Part shown: in pieces, positions 17,862 to 27,646 of the stretch
Numbering within the stretch: the first letter of the stretch is position 1
Layout of the letters: every line of letters begins with the position of its first letter
DNA from: UTCFX2 sp963827155
GTDB lineage: Bacteria > Chloroflexota > Anaerolineae > Anaerolineales > UBA4823
Direction of reading: 5' to 3'
Assembly (NCBI GenBank): GCA_963827155.1
Contig: CAWGZV010000002.1
Coordinates: 372,001-436,000, forward strand
Length of the DNA stretch: 64,000 nucleotides
Notes under the pieces: model-generated
Database searches by the model: none
What the model was told of the DNA's origin: nothing
What the model saw: only the letters and a program-made list of their open reading frames with translations
Translations under genes and position numbers: made by a program

Positions 17862-18965
17862 CTAGAATTTACCTTTAAGGAGCTCTTCTACTGGTTTGTA
17901 GGTCAGCTGAGGCTGCCCAAAGCGGAGTGGAGAGAAGGCATTCTGACCTTCTTTCGATTTCAATGCGCCTCGCAAACGCGGATGGCAGGGCGATACTACA
18001 AGCGCCATTTCATGCCCTATCTTCAATTCCGCACTCATCAGTCCGCGACCGGTCTGAGGATCCAAACCCAGAATGATATCTGGGAAGACGGTGATCGGAT
18101 GTCCATTCAAGAACAGAGCCATATATTCGTTCTTGATTACGAGCTCTGCGCCACCGCTCAAGTGGGCGTTAATAAAGTAGAACCCTTCCCACTCTTTTTC
18201 TTCAAGCTTTTCGATAACGCCGGTATGAATATGCTGCCCGCCGACTATTTTGGCAACGACTGCAACGGGATCGGATTTTTCCGATCTGGCCTTGAAGACC
18301 GCTTCACCCAAAGCAAGCGCGCCGGAGATGGTGTGAGGAATGACAGTCTCTTTGAGCACCTTCCCGGTCATAGGGTAGTGACTGTTGGCACCCATCCCAC
18401 CGCCGCGGGTGACAACCCAACGGCCGAGCATATCTGCAAAGGTGTTCTCGGCGCCGTAGCGGACGACCACAGCATTTCCGGCGGCATCGACGAGGGGCAT
18501 GGGGGTGAGCGAGACGCCATAGCCGATGAACGAGATCATTTGGGTCTCTGGCGCAGCTCGACCTAGCCCATCGCCATCGATGACGGGGATGCCGGTGCGG
18601 GCACCCAGCGAGAGCATCACCGGAGTATTCAAGCCTCCCATTTCAAACGCAACGATATAATCGATCTTTTTCCCGATGGTTTCTGCCTGGAGCTTGAAGG
18701 CTTCAGTGAGCTCAAAACGCTTTTCCCAGCCGGCGATCAATTCTTGGGGGCTGATCTTATCCAGGACTTTCACCGATCCCATGATGCCACCGCTGGCGAC
18801 AGTGGAATCGTCTGCGATGTCCTCTGGTTTGACAATTACAGCCGCGCGGCCTTTTTCAAGGTCGTTCTCCATGATGATCCGGCCCCACTCAGGGGAACCG
18901 CCACCGCCTGTCCCTAATATCGCCAGGCCTTCTAAAAATGGTCCAAGATTTGATTTCGTAAACAT
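17862..18965 (-). CDS. DUF917-family protein
   Basis: About 367 residues. The ATG at 18965 has AAGGG six bases upstream; another ATG at 18971 lacks spacing for a ribosome site. Family signatures are ILGTGGGGSPEWG near the N-terminus, EMGGLNTPVMLSLGARTGIP, and DGDGLGRAAPETQM. DUF917 proteins include enzymes acting on hydantoin-like or thiohydantoin rings and are often found beside ABC importers and hydantoinases. The occurrence with a dipeptide-type importer and an ATC-hydrolase-like gene hints at a cyclic amide or thiazoline-like substrate; this is inference. Confidence 0.82.
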   Translation of the reverse strand: MFTKSNLGPFLEGLAILGTGGGGSPEWGRIIMENDLEKGRAAVIVKPEDIADDSTVASGGIMGSVKVLDKISPQELIAGWEKRFELTEAFKLQAETIGKKIDYIVAFEMGGLNTPVMLSLGARTGIPVIDGDGLGRAAPETQMISFIGYGVSLTPMPLVDAAGNAVVVRYGAENTFADMLGRWVVTRGGGMGANSHYPMTGKVLKETVIPHTISGALALGEAVFKARSEKSDPVAVVAKIVGGQHIHTGVIEKLEEKEWEGFYFINAHLSGGAELVIKNEYMALFLNGHPITVFPDIILGLDPQTGRGLMSAELKIGHEMALVVSPCHPRLRGALKSKEGQNAFSPLRFGQPQLTYKPVEELLKGKF

Positions 18966-19048
18966 AAGCATCCCTTTTAGTGAGGTCTAAGATTATAAAA
19001 AGACATTCGAAAAGCTAAAGATTTCCAATACCGGAAAGATTGAAGACA

Positions 19049-20963
19049 TTAATCTGGCAAATACCCGAAGCGATCCAGCTCTTCTGCCCAAGAATCCAGG
19101 TTGTAATCGTGCAAGACTTTTCTGGTCGGCCGGCCGCTTTCAACATCCCATTCATGCATCTCGTAATAGCGATCGAGCAGAGGTCCCATCACTTCGAGGG
19201 AATTGATATTTGGCCGGTCGGTCACATTTTCGAGAGCTTCCGTCATGAGGCGTTTTGGAAGGCGATCGTTCGCCCGGGTGGCGCCTTCGCGGGCGTTGAA
19301 ACAGCGCTCCATCGCGATGATCTTCTTTCCAAGCTTCATACCCGCTTCTTCGCTACAGGGCACACCAACCGAGGCTGAAAACAAGTCTGACATCAACCTG
19401 GGAGTCATATAGTACTGGGCAGTGGACGCAAATGCGCACAAGCCCAACGCATCGGTCATGGCATACACATCTTCATGCCAACGGACGATTTCGGGGCGCT
19501 TCTCGGTGGTGTAAGGCGTGGCATATTTCTTATCCCCAGTCACTTTTTCGATTACATCCACCATCTCGGGCGACATGCCAAATTCGGCAAGGGTCTCGGT
19601 CATCAGGTGGTCAGGACCGCGCGGGTTGACCATGAAAGCGAGGGCATAAGAGTATGCCGAGCGGGTCTCCACGCGGGACTGCTCCAGACCTTTGGCTTGC
19701 ATTGCCCAATCTTCGGAGCCTTGACCCATGGCTTCTGAGGCGCGTTTGACTCCGCTTGCCAGCAGATCCCCCAAGCCCTGGCGGTAGGTGATCTTCTCGA
19801 TCAAGGAAATCACGGTGTCGCCATTGCCCCAGGTGAGATCCAGCCCATCCCGATCGAAATCTAGCTCGCGCTCGATGGCATTCCATCGCCCATTGGATGA
19901 CACTCCCGGTCGAAATCGTATCCAATCCGTAAATATCACAAAGCTCATTGGCACGGATGATCGCTTCAATGTCGCTGACTCCGCAGCCGGAACCCAAGGC
20001 GCTGAAGGTCTCATACTCTGGACCGCCAGCATAAGCCCCCTGATACTTCCCGTCTTTCACCTCAGAATAGCGGTGGCAAGACATTGGGCAGGAGTAGCAG
20101 CCAACCCGGCGTTTGAGATAGCCTCCATCCACCAGAGCCTGACCGGTGATTTTATTGGCGTCCTTGAAGTAGCCTTCCTGAAAATTGCGGGTAGGCAAAA
20201 TATGCATCTCATTCACGGCTGTGACACTCCCGGATGTTCCCAGCAGGTGGGTGTTGAGGGCGCCAGATTGCTGGTTATAGAGCTCCCAGGCGTAATCTAC
20301 GAGCTCTTTAAAACGAGCGGGTTCGGCAACTTCGACCGGTCGAGAGCCGTGTACGGCGATCGCTTTTAGATTTTTGGAGCCCATCACAGCGCCAGCGCCG
20401 CCGCGTGCAGCAGCGTTGTAATTGGAGCACATAATGGCGGCAAACATGACCAGGTTTTCGCCGGCAGGACCGATGCTGGCGACTTTCAGCTGACTGTCGT
20501 TGAGCTCGTGCTGGAGGATATGCTCAGTTGCACGAACATCCTTCCCCCAAAGATGGCGGGCATCTCGAATTTCAACTTTGTCGTTTTTGATATAAAGATA
20601 AACCGGCGAATTGGCTTTGCCGGTAAAAACGACATAGCTGTAACCGGCGAAGCGGAACTCTCCGCCCCAGGCGCCGCCTACATTGGTCTTCAAATACAGA
20701 TTGGTCGAAGGACTCTTGGTGGTCACCGAGATCCGCCCCGAGCTTGGAGCTGCAGTGCCGGTCAGCGGGCCAGTCCCAAAAATCAAGACATTTTCTGGAC
20801 CGAGGGGGTCGGCACCTTTCGGGACCATTTCCCATAACAGGGCGGTGTTGTAGCCGCGGCAGCCGATGTACTGGCTTGCCAATTCCTTTGTGTAAGGGCG
20901 TTTTGTTATCTTACGGTCCGTAAGATCTACGAGCAATATATCTCCAAGAATGGACGCACTCAT
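19049..20963 (-). CDS. aor: Aldehyde:ferredoxin oxidoreductase, tungsten type (one frameshift)
   Basis: Start at ATG 20963 with AGGAGG upstream. The N-terminal domain has the tungstopterin-binding pattern of the AOR family (GPLTGTAAPSSGRISVTTKS, NVGGAWGGEFRFAGY), then SNYNAAARGGAGAVMGSKNL. The [4Fe-4S] ligands are GCYSCPMSC at residues 288-296, with a later Cys in LGLCAFAS. The frame breaks near 19885 after IQWAMECH; the homologous C-terminal part continues in another frame (ERELDFDRDGLDLTWGNGDT ... YNLDSWAEELDRFGYLPD). The total would be about 637 residues, normal for the family. It oxidises aldehydes to acids with ferredoxin as acceptor. It is followed by DUF917, ferredoxin and a MoaD-like gene. 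Confidence 0.88.
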
Positions 20964-20964
20964 G

Positions 20965-22464
20965 TCAGCCTCCTGATCTCTTTCTAAGAAATTCGTATGC
21001 TTCATCAATAATATGCTCAATTTGTAAACGCTGGTCTTGGGCTACGGGCAAGGGTTGATGAGCGGAGAGAATTTTCTTGGCTTGCTTTGAAGCATTTTCC
21101 AGCAGATAGGAACTTTGTTCGGGGGTATTGATTGGATCCAGATTGCGAGCGCGCATGGGGGTGATGAACAGCGACTTGCGGAGCTCAGCGACGGTGTGAT
21201 CGCTCAACATGAAATTTCCACCAGGACCAGTAGAGATGATCAGGTCTTCTGCCAGCTTTTCGGAAGCTGTCGGGATACCCTGCATGAAATAGCGGATGGA
21301 GGCACACATGTCGTGGTCGACAATCTGCTGACCCAAACTGGAAACCATTCCGGCGCCAAGCAGCCCGGAGGCTCCGTCATGGATGACATCCACACCGGCT
21401 AATGCAGCGGAGAGGACTCCGAAAGTTTTCTCAACCCCTGCCTGCACATCGCTGACCGGGCTGTCGGTCACCCCGCCTGTCGCATAACCGAGCGGAATCT
21501 GATACCGGTCGCAGAGCTGCTGCGTGGCACAGGTGATCAATGAGAGCTCTGGTCCGCCGAGAGCCATCTTGGTGTAGCGCATATCAAATCCGGCTGAAAA
21601 AGTGCCGTATATCAGAGGGGCACCGGGATTGGCGAGCTGGTGGAGAACAGCGCCTGCCAGGAACTCGGCATTTTGCTGTACCAGCAAGCCTGCGATTGTG
21701 ACCGGGGCGGTGGCACCAGCCATCGCGCCGCAGACAATGAAACAGGGGACATCGAGGCGCGCGAGCCGGATAAATTTGACTGCAACATCATCCGAGTAAT
21801 GGAGGGGTGAGTTCGGCACCCCACCGGCCGAAACAGGGAGGGGATCACCTTTGGGGACAAACTGACGGGCAATCTCCAGGGCGAAATCCACCAGCTCTGC
21901 GGCTTCCAGGCTGAGCTGGATATGCTTGGATGTATTTTGAAGGACTTCTGCGGTGCAAATTACGTCGAGCATGCGGGCGGGAACGTCTTGAGGGACGACG
22001 GCAAACAGGACCATGTGCACCAGCTCGAGGGCGTCTGCCAGGCGAGTATAAATCCGCAGGTCTTCGATATTTGCGGGGCGCACAAGGCTGGTATCTGGAT
22101 CGCGGACCCAGGTGGCGCCAAACCCGCTGCTGAAATGGACATTGCCTTCGCCGAGATAAAGATTATTTGCCGGATCTCTGGCGTAAAGGGTCACTTTTCC
22201 AGGGGCACTGGCAACAGCGGATTCAACCAGGCTGGCGGAGAAGCGGACAAGGGTGCCATCGATATTCGCCCCGGCTTTGTGCATCAAAGCGAGGGCTTCC
22301 GGGCTGTCAAACTGAACGCCGACCTGCTCGAGAATCCGCAGAGAGGCGCTGTGGATTTTATCCAGATCAGCAGGGCTCAAAACCTCCATGCGCTGGTGAA
22401 GCTGCGGGCGGATGCCGCTGTATCTTTGATTAGCGCCAACAAGCGGTGTCTGGTTCAACGGCAT
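20965..22464 (-). CDS. MttB-superfamily methyltransferase, non-pyrrolysine type
   Basis: 499 residues, ribosome site GGAAGGA before ATG. Sequence is trimethylamine-methyltransferase-like: LSPADLDKIHSASLRILEQV, then VQFDSPEALALMHKAGAN, the TIM-barrel segments VPCFIVCGAMAGATAPVTIA and GAPLIYGTFSAGFDM, and SDVQAGVEKTFGVLSAALAG. No in-frame amber codon interrupts it, so it belongs to the pyrrolysine-free branch that includes glycine betaine, proline betaine and carnitine demethylases. Those enzymes transfer a methyl group to a corrinoid protein. No corrinoid protein gene is in this window. It overlaps the UroD-like gene by 10 bases, arguing for joint function. Confidence 0.88.
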   Translation of the reverse strand: MPLNQTPLVGANQRYSGIRPQLHQRMEVLSPADLDKIHSASLRILEQVGVQFDSPEALALMHKAGANIDGTLVRFSASLVESAVASAPGKVTLYARDPANNLYLGEGNVHFSSGFGATWVRDPDTSLVRPANIEDLRIYTRLADALELVHMVLFAVVPQDVPARMLDVICTAEVLQNTSKHIQLSLEAAELVDFALEIARQFVPKGDPLPVSAGGVPNSPLHYSDDVAVKFIRLARLDVPCFIVCGAMAGATAPVTIAGLLVQQNAEFLAGAVLHQLANPGAPLIYGTFSAGFDMRYTKMALGGPELSLITCATQQLCDRYQIPLGYATGGVTDSPVSDVQAGVEKTFGVLSAALAGVDVIHDGASGLLGAGMVSSLGQQIVDHDMCASIRYFMQGIPTASEKLAEDLIISTGPGGNFMLSDHTVAELRKSLFITPMRARNLDPINTPEQSSYLLENASKQAKKILSAHQPLPVAQDQRLQIEHIIDEAYEFLRKRSGG

Positions 22465-23663
22465 ACTTGACTTTCCTTCCGGACAGAAATTGGCTGCTCA
22501 ACCTGATTCTGAGATAAACGGACCTCAGATCCGGAGAGGCGGTCCGCGGCAGCGAAATTCACTGCGGCGTCGTACATGGCAACAACATTTTCTGGGGGAA
22601 CACCTGGCTGGAGGTTGTGGACGGCAGAAAGGATGTAACCACCATCATTGGAAAAGATGTCTAAAGTGTCTTCAACAGCCTGACGCACATCTGCAGGGGA
22701 GCCGTGAGGCAGCAAGAACTGAGTATCGATGCCGCCCCAGAAGGTCAGACGATCGCCATAACGTTTCTTCAGCTCTGAGAGCTGCATATTTTTAGCAGAG
22801 ACCTGAACGGGATTGATGACCTGGATGCCGATCTCTGCCAGATCATCCAACAACGAGAAGATGGCGCCGCAGGAATGGATGCCGATATACGCCTCGGTTT
22901 TTGAGCGGACTAAGGCAACGAGCTGGGCCAGGCGTGGTTTTACCAGACGACGCCAGAGGTTTGGGCTGATGAGACTGGAAGATTGAACGCCGTAATCGTC
23001 CCAAAGGGTTACCAGGTCGAGGTGCGGACCGGCGGCATCCAGATAGGCACCGTGAGATTGAAGCAAAAAGTCCAGGGTCTGATCCAGCAAGGCTTCGACA
23101 AACTCAGGCTGATCGGTGAGGGCAATCAACCAGCGTTCGAGACCAACTGTGAACCAGGATGTCTCCCAGAGTCCGACCAGACCGGCTTCAAGGGCGAAAT
23201 CCGTCTGCTGGCGCAACCGGGCCAAATCCTGCTGGACGCAGCGGACACGCCCCGGATCAAGCGGGTCTGGCCAGCGGAAGCGATCGAGAGAGTCGAGCGT
23301 GCAAGAAGCGAGGGGGAATTCGACCATGTCGTAATAATAGCCACCAGGTGGACGTAGCCAGCGGGTGCCGAACTCGTCATAAAAGCTGTCATCTGGCAGA
23401 AGCTCAAAACGATATCCGTCCGGCGAGCGGGGCAGGACGTGACGGATATCGATATCGAAACGCTGCAGAACCGGCTCTTCGATGCGCGCCAGCCCCATAA
23501 CGATATTCCCTACCTGAGTTGGGGTGGTCAAGCCTAACTGACGCTTGAGGGCGTCGTACGGCTCGACCAGCATCCCAGTCTGAGTGCCGCCAAGATCAAG
23601 CGGAACCCGGTCTGGTTTACGGTGGGCGAGGGCAGTCAGGACGCGATCACGGTGGCTCAACAT
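22455..23663 (-). CDS. Uroporphyrinogen decarboxylase-family protein (methyltransferase-like)
   Basis: 402 residues. UroD-type TIM barrel with the N-terminal HRDRVLTALAHRKPDRVPLD. The metal-binding-like motif is IGIHSCGAIFSLLDDLAEIG (HxCG, as in MtaA/MtbA). Later come RLTFWGGIDTQ and GYILSAVHNLQPGVPPENVV. The latter places it in a broad catabolic UroD-like group rather than true HemE, and I do not see the third cysteine ligand of MtbA. Position next to the MttB homologue suggests methyl transfer from a corrinoid to a carrier, but decarboxylase-like or lyase chemistry on another substrate cannot be excluded. Confidence 0.82.
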   Translation of the reverse strand: MLSHRDRVLTALAHRKPDRVPLDLGGTQTGMLVEPYDALKRQLGLTTPTQVGNIVMGLARIEEPVLQRFDIDIRHVLPRSPDGYRFELLPDDSFYDEFGTRWLRPPGGYYYDMVEFPLASCTLDSLDRFRWPDPLDPGRVRCVQQDLARLRQQTDFALEAGLVGLWETSWFTVGLERWLIALTDQPEFVEALLDQTLDFLLQSHGAYLDAAGPHLDLVTLWDDYGVQSSSLISPNLWRRLVKPRLAQLVALVRSKTEAYIGIHSCGAIFSLLDDLAEIGIQVINPVQVSAKNMQLSELKKRYGDRLTFWGGIDTQFLLPHGSPADVRQAVEDTLDIFSNDGGYILSAVHNLQPGVPPENVVAMYDAAVNFAAADRLSGSEVRLSQNQVEQPISVRKESQVCR

Positions 23664-23701
23664 GGATCAAGAGGCTCCAGAGTCAGGGACATCGATGGTC
23701 G

Positions 23702-24256
23702 CTAGCCGTCCAGTCCTAATTCTTCAACCGCTGCGGCGGAGGCGGCTTTCTCCTGCTCGTAGGTGGTGTAATCCCACTCACAACCCTCATCGCCCGCCAT
23801 GAGGCGTTGGGTGTGCTGGAAAAACATCTCTTCATCGAAGCCACGCGACTGACCGACATCTCCGGCACAGTAGGCTTTTCCAATGTACAGGATCTCTTCA
23901 GGGCTTAACCCCCAACGGGCCATCAGATCGAAAGCGGCGCAGGCATTCACCCGAAAAACGAACCTGTCCTTATTCAGGATTGGAGCTTCCTTCGTTCCGA
24001 CGCCATAGAGAACATCCCAGGCTTCAGCCATTCCGACCGGTCCTTCAGCAGTCTTGGAGAACTGGCGCGCTTCCACGCCCAGACGGTGCCCGGCGCGAAA
24101 CATAGCTTTACCAAGAATTTCCCGGGCATCTTCTTTGGGCATCCGCTTAATCAATTCGCGATAAGCCTCAACAAACAATCCAGCTTCCCACTCCATCCCA
24201 GTAGTAAAAAGGCGCACTGCCATTGAGATGGGGACCATTTTTTCATCTTCTGCCAT
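23702..24256 (-). CDS. L-2-amino-thiazoline-4-carboxylate hydrolase-like protein
   Basis: 184 residues from ATG 24256, chosen for GGAGGA seven bases upstream. The pattern MFRAGHRLGVEARQFSK, then FVFRVNACAAFDLMARWG, SPEEILYIGKAYCAGDVGQS, and RGFDEEMFFQHTQRLMAGDE followed by GCEW is that of the ATC-hydrolase domain family. Members are thought to open small heterocyclic or amide substrates, and many are uncharacterised and linked to catabolic operons. Conserved Cys and His residues near the C-terminus could form an active site. The assignment is by motif similarity only. Confidence 0.65.
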   Translation of the reverse strand: MAEDEKMVPISMAVRLFTTGMEWEAGLFVEAYRELIKRMPKEDAREILGKAMFRAGHRLGVEARQFSKTAEGPVGMAEAWDVLYGVGTKEAPILNKDRFVFRVNACAAFDLMARWGLSPEEILYIGKAYCAGDVGQSRGFDEEMFFQHTQRLMAGDEGCEWDYTTYEQEKAASAAAVEELGLDG

Positions 24257-24326
24257 TTTTTGTTCCTCCAATGTTATTTACTGATAGAGATGTCCACTCG
24301 GAATAATTTATATCTGCGTTCATCTA

Positions 24327-25419
24327 TCAGGAATAGATGAACATTGCTTTACTGGCATGGGTGCGGTGCTTATCAATGGCGGTTTGGATCGCGTCACGCC
24401 AATCCTGAATCGCAAATCGATGAGTGATCATGGAAGCCTGCTCCGCTTTACCACTGCTGACCATGTCGAGCGCCATTTGAAACTCGCGCTTGCCCTCGTA
24501 ATAGGAATAACACATCGAAGGCAACACAGGCGATTCGCGCAGAAGCAAGGTGAGCAGGTCGAAAGGCCGATCTCCAGAAAATACGCCTTCCATGATGATT
24601 TTGCCCTTCGGTCGAACCATACCGACCGCTTCCTGGAGGGCATCGGTGTTGCCACCGACGCATTCGTAAACCTGATCAACACCCCAACCCTGGGTGAGGC
24701 GCATCACAGCCTGAACAGAGTCCTGCCGGGAGGAGGCGATCACCAAATCCGTGGCGCCATACTTCAAGGCCATCTCTCCCTGCCAGTCATATTTTGATAC
24801 AGCAATAATTTCTTTTAATCCAGCAGCACGCAAGCACTGGATGGTATCGATCCCGATAATCCCGCAGCCAATCACCACAGCGGTCTCGCCGGGAACAGGT
24901 CTTGCCAGGTTGATGGCATGGACGGTGCAAGCGAGCGTGTCAAGCAGGGCTGCTTCCTCGAGGCTGACATGACCAGGGATTTTGAATACGCGGGATTGAT
25001 GGTAGAGGCAGTATTCTCCATAGCCACCCGGGATCATGCGCCCAATCGGAACACCGACGATGCTCAGATGCGGGCAGAGCTGATAATTCCCAGTCTGGCA
25101 CATCGGGCAAGGTTTGAGCCCTAATTCCCGGCAGGCGTGCAAAGGCTCTAGAGCGACACGATCGCCTACAATTAAAGTCTTCCACACCATCGCCAAGGGC
25201 TGCCACAATACCTGCGGCTTCGTGCCCCATCACTGCGGGAAGGTTCTCGTCGTTCACTAAATGGCGGGTGTAGCCCTGCAGGTAGTGCAGATCCGAACCG
25301 CAGATCCCATTAGCGGAGGTTTTCACTACAACCCATCCTGGAGAGGGCTCTGGGGTCGGAAACTCCCCATAACTCACGCCATTCGGCCATTTACCGCCGT
25401 CCCAGATAACTGCTTTCAT
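24327..25419 (-). CDS. Zinc-dependent alcohol dehydrogenase, copy b (one frameshift)
   Basis: Medium-chain dehydrogenase/reductase closely related to its upstream neighbour at 25465-26571. Catalytic zinc motif GICGSDLHYLQGY and GHEAAG appear in the N-terminal frame. The frame changes near 25175 (GVEDFN to IVGDRVALEPLHACRELG), after which come the structural zinc cysteines CPMCQTGNYQLC, GGYGEYCLYHQSRVF, and the NAD-binding VVIGCGIIGIDTIQCLRAAG. The total is about 363 residues. It is a tandem paralogue within the catabolic block, and either NAD-linked oxidation of a polyol, threonine-like or hydroxy acid substrate would fit. Confidence 0.85.
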
Positions 25420-25464
25420 AAGTGTTTGCCCTTCATTAAAAAATCATCATTGAAGCCAAGCTTT

Positions 25465-26571
25465 TCAGCGAATAAACATCGTTTTTATGGATTTGTTCTT
25501 ACCCTTCGATATTGCCATGTTCAAAGCGGCTTCCCATTGATCGGGAGCATAGCGGTGAGTGATCAGTTCCTGGTGAGTCACCTTGCCGTCTCGAAGCAGG
25601 TCCATGGCGATCTGAAATTCGCGCTCGTAACCGGCGGTGGAATAGCTGTTGGATGAGATGATATTAATCTCTTTCCACAGCATGGTGAATAAATCCATTG
25701 GACGGTGACCAGGGAAGACTCCTAACATGACTGCCTGTCCACCCATCCGGCACATCCCAACGGATTCGTCGAGAGCGTTCGTCTCGCCGCCAACACATTC
25801 GTAGACCTGGTCGACACCCCAGCCACCGGTCAGACTCATCACTTCCTTGACCGGGTCCAGATCCTTTTGGAGGATGATCGTCTGTGTGGCGCCCAGCTTC
25901 CTGGCGATCTCTGCCTGAAATTCATACTTCGCAATTGCAATGATGTCTTTTACGCCTTCAACCCGAAGGCACTGGATCATATCAAGCCCGATGATGCCGC
26001 AGCCGTAGACGACGGTCGAATCACCCATCCCGGGATGAACCAGCTTGACGGCATGCACGCCAACCGCAAGGATATCCAACAATGCAGCATCCTCTAAGGC
26101 GACATTGTCGGGCACTTTGAACAGGCGACTCTCATGGGCGATGGAGTATTCACCATAACCACCGGGGAGCATTTCAACCAGAGGGATGCCGACATGAGTC
26201 AGGCCGTTTTGACAAATGTGATATTTGCCGATTTTACACATGGGGCACTGCGGTAATCCACGCTCTGCGCAGCCGTGGAGCGGTTCGATCGCGACCCTGT
26301 CTCCAGGCTTTACGCTGGAAACCCCTTCACCAACTTCGACGACGACACCAGCGTTCTCGTGACCAAGGACCGCAGGTAAGTTTTTATCTGGGATCCAACT
26401 GCGGGTGTATCCCAATAAGTAATGGAGATCGGACCCGCAAATCCCGGCAGCAAGCGTATTGACCAACACCCAGCCGGGACGCAGCTTTGGGACGTCGAAA
26501 TCCTGGTAGGAAAGACCTTCAGGAAAATTGCGACCATCCCAAACGATTGCTTTCATTTTTTTTGCACTCAT
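25465..26571 (-). CDS. Zinc-dependent alcohol dehydrogenase, copy a
   Basis: 368 residues, intact. It has AGICGSDLHYLLGYTRS (catalytic zinc Cys), GHENAGVVVEVGEGV, PGDRVAIEPLHGCAERG then CPMCKIGKYHIC (structural zinc), and GGYGEYSIAHESRLF. The nucleotide-binding segment is VVYGCGIIGLDMIQCLRVEG, followed by YECVGGETNALDESVGM. Family: L-threonine/sorbitol dehydrogenase-like MDR enzymes. It immediately follows the DppF gene of cassette 1 and precedes the related copy b, indicating local duplication with possible split of substrate range. Confidence 0.92.
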   Translation of the reverse strand: MSAKKMKAIVWDGRNFPEGLSYQDFDVPKLRPGWVLVNTLAAGICGSDLHYLLGYTRSWIPDKNLPAVLGHENAGVVVEVGEGVSSVKPGDRVAIEPLHGCAERGLPQCPMCKIGKYHICQNGLTHVGIPLVEMLPGGYGEYSIAHESRLFKVPDNVALEDAALLDILAVGVHAVKLVHPGMGDSTVVYGCGIIGLDMIQCLRVEGVKDIIAIAKYEFQAEIARKLGATQTIILQKDLDPVKEVMSLTGGWGVDQVYECVGGETNALDESVGMCRMGGQAVMLGVFPGHRPMDLFTMLWKEINIISSNSYSTAGYEREFQIAMDLLRDGKVTHQELITHRYAPDQWEAALNMAISKGKNKSIKTMFIR

Positions 26572-26630
26572 ATCTAAAATCCTCTCATGAAGACGGTATT
26601 ACATTCTAGTATTCGGTTCGGAGCTGATTG

Positions 26631-27646
26631 CTATTCCACGTGGCAGGCAACCATTCGCCCGCTCTCAAGCCTTACGAGGTGAGGCTCGATGCGGTTGCAA
26701 ATATCCTTACGGAAGGGGCAGCGGGTATGGAAGCGACAGCCAGATGGCGGGGCGGTGGCGCTGGGGATCTCTCCGATCAAGGTAAGGCGCTCCCGGTGAA
26801 GGGTTGGATCTGGTACGGGGACCGAATCGATCAAAACACGGGTATAAGGGTGCATCGGGCTGGCAAAAATGTCACAGGTGTTCCCAATCTCGACGATTTG
26901 TCCCAGGTACATCACGGCGACACGATCAGTCATGTACTTCACATTGCTTAAATCATGAGAAATGAGGATGTAGCTTAGATCGAAATCTTTTCTGCAGATC
27001 GCGCAACAACTGGGTGACCTGAATCTTAACGGACACATCCAGGGAGGCGGTTGGCTCATCCAGGATTAGAAGGTCCGGAGTGAATGCCAGGGCACGGGCG
27101 ATGGCGATGCGCTGCTGCTGGCCGCCACTGAACTGATGAGGATATTTGTCCAGATCGGAGGTCTCTAATCCAACGCTTTCGAGCAGCTCGACCGCTCTAG
27201 TAAGGCGTTTTTCCGCAGGACAGCCGGCATGAGCCAGAGCATCGAACAATGTCTGACGGCAGGTGAAGCGGGGATTAAGGGAGTTTGATGGATCCTGGAA
27301 GACCATCTGCATTTTACGGCGGAGGTCGCGCATTTCTTTACCGCGAAGTTTGACGATATTTTTTCCATTCAGAAGAATTTCTCCGCCGGTGAGCTCAATT
27401 AACCTGACGGCGCCCCGTCCGACGGTGGTTTTTCCCGACCCGCTTTCTCCCACCAATCCAAGAGTCTCCGCCCCGATAAAGGTAAAGGTTGACCTTGTCG
27501 GCAGCGTGGACGACGGTGTCGGGTCCGATCATATTGCGGCGAACCACAAAATGGATCGTCAAGTCACGCAACTCGAGCAGTGGGGGACTTAATGGCGCAG
27601 ATTTAATATTGAGTACAGACTCGATCGGCAAATCTTGCATTTCCAC
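26631..27646 (-). CDS. dppF: Dipeptide/oligopeptide-type ABC transporter ATPase, DppF-like, cassette 1 (two frameshifts)
   Basis: Three frame segments make one protein of about 338 residues. The GTG at 27646 overlaps the DppD stop (TAGTG); an ATG at 27640 is an alternative. Frame change near 27475 at a GGGG run: VNLYLYRG continues as AETLGLVGESGSGKTTVGRG (Walker A). Signature PHQFSGGQQQRIAIARALA and Walker B LLILDEPTASLDVS follow. A second change near 26985 (LQKRF to DLSYILISHDLS, the H-loop). The C-terminus has the oligopeptide-type cysteine region GCRFHTRCPFRKDIC. It powers import together with the DppB/C/D proteins. Both breaks look like single-base indels. Confidence 0.88.

Noticed and set aside
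20965..22464. Pyrrolysine-containing MttB
   Set aside because: The frame runs its full length of 499 codons with no internal TAG, so it is the non-pyrrolysine type.
19049..27646. Programmed frameshifting or stop recoding as an explanation for the broken genes
   Set aside because: Break sites share no slippery heptamer or downstream structure that I can see and affect unrelated families; single-base sequencing errors explain them more simply.
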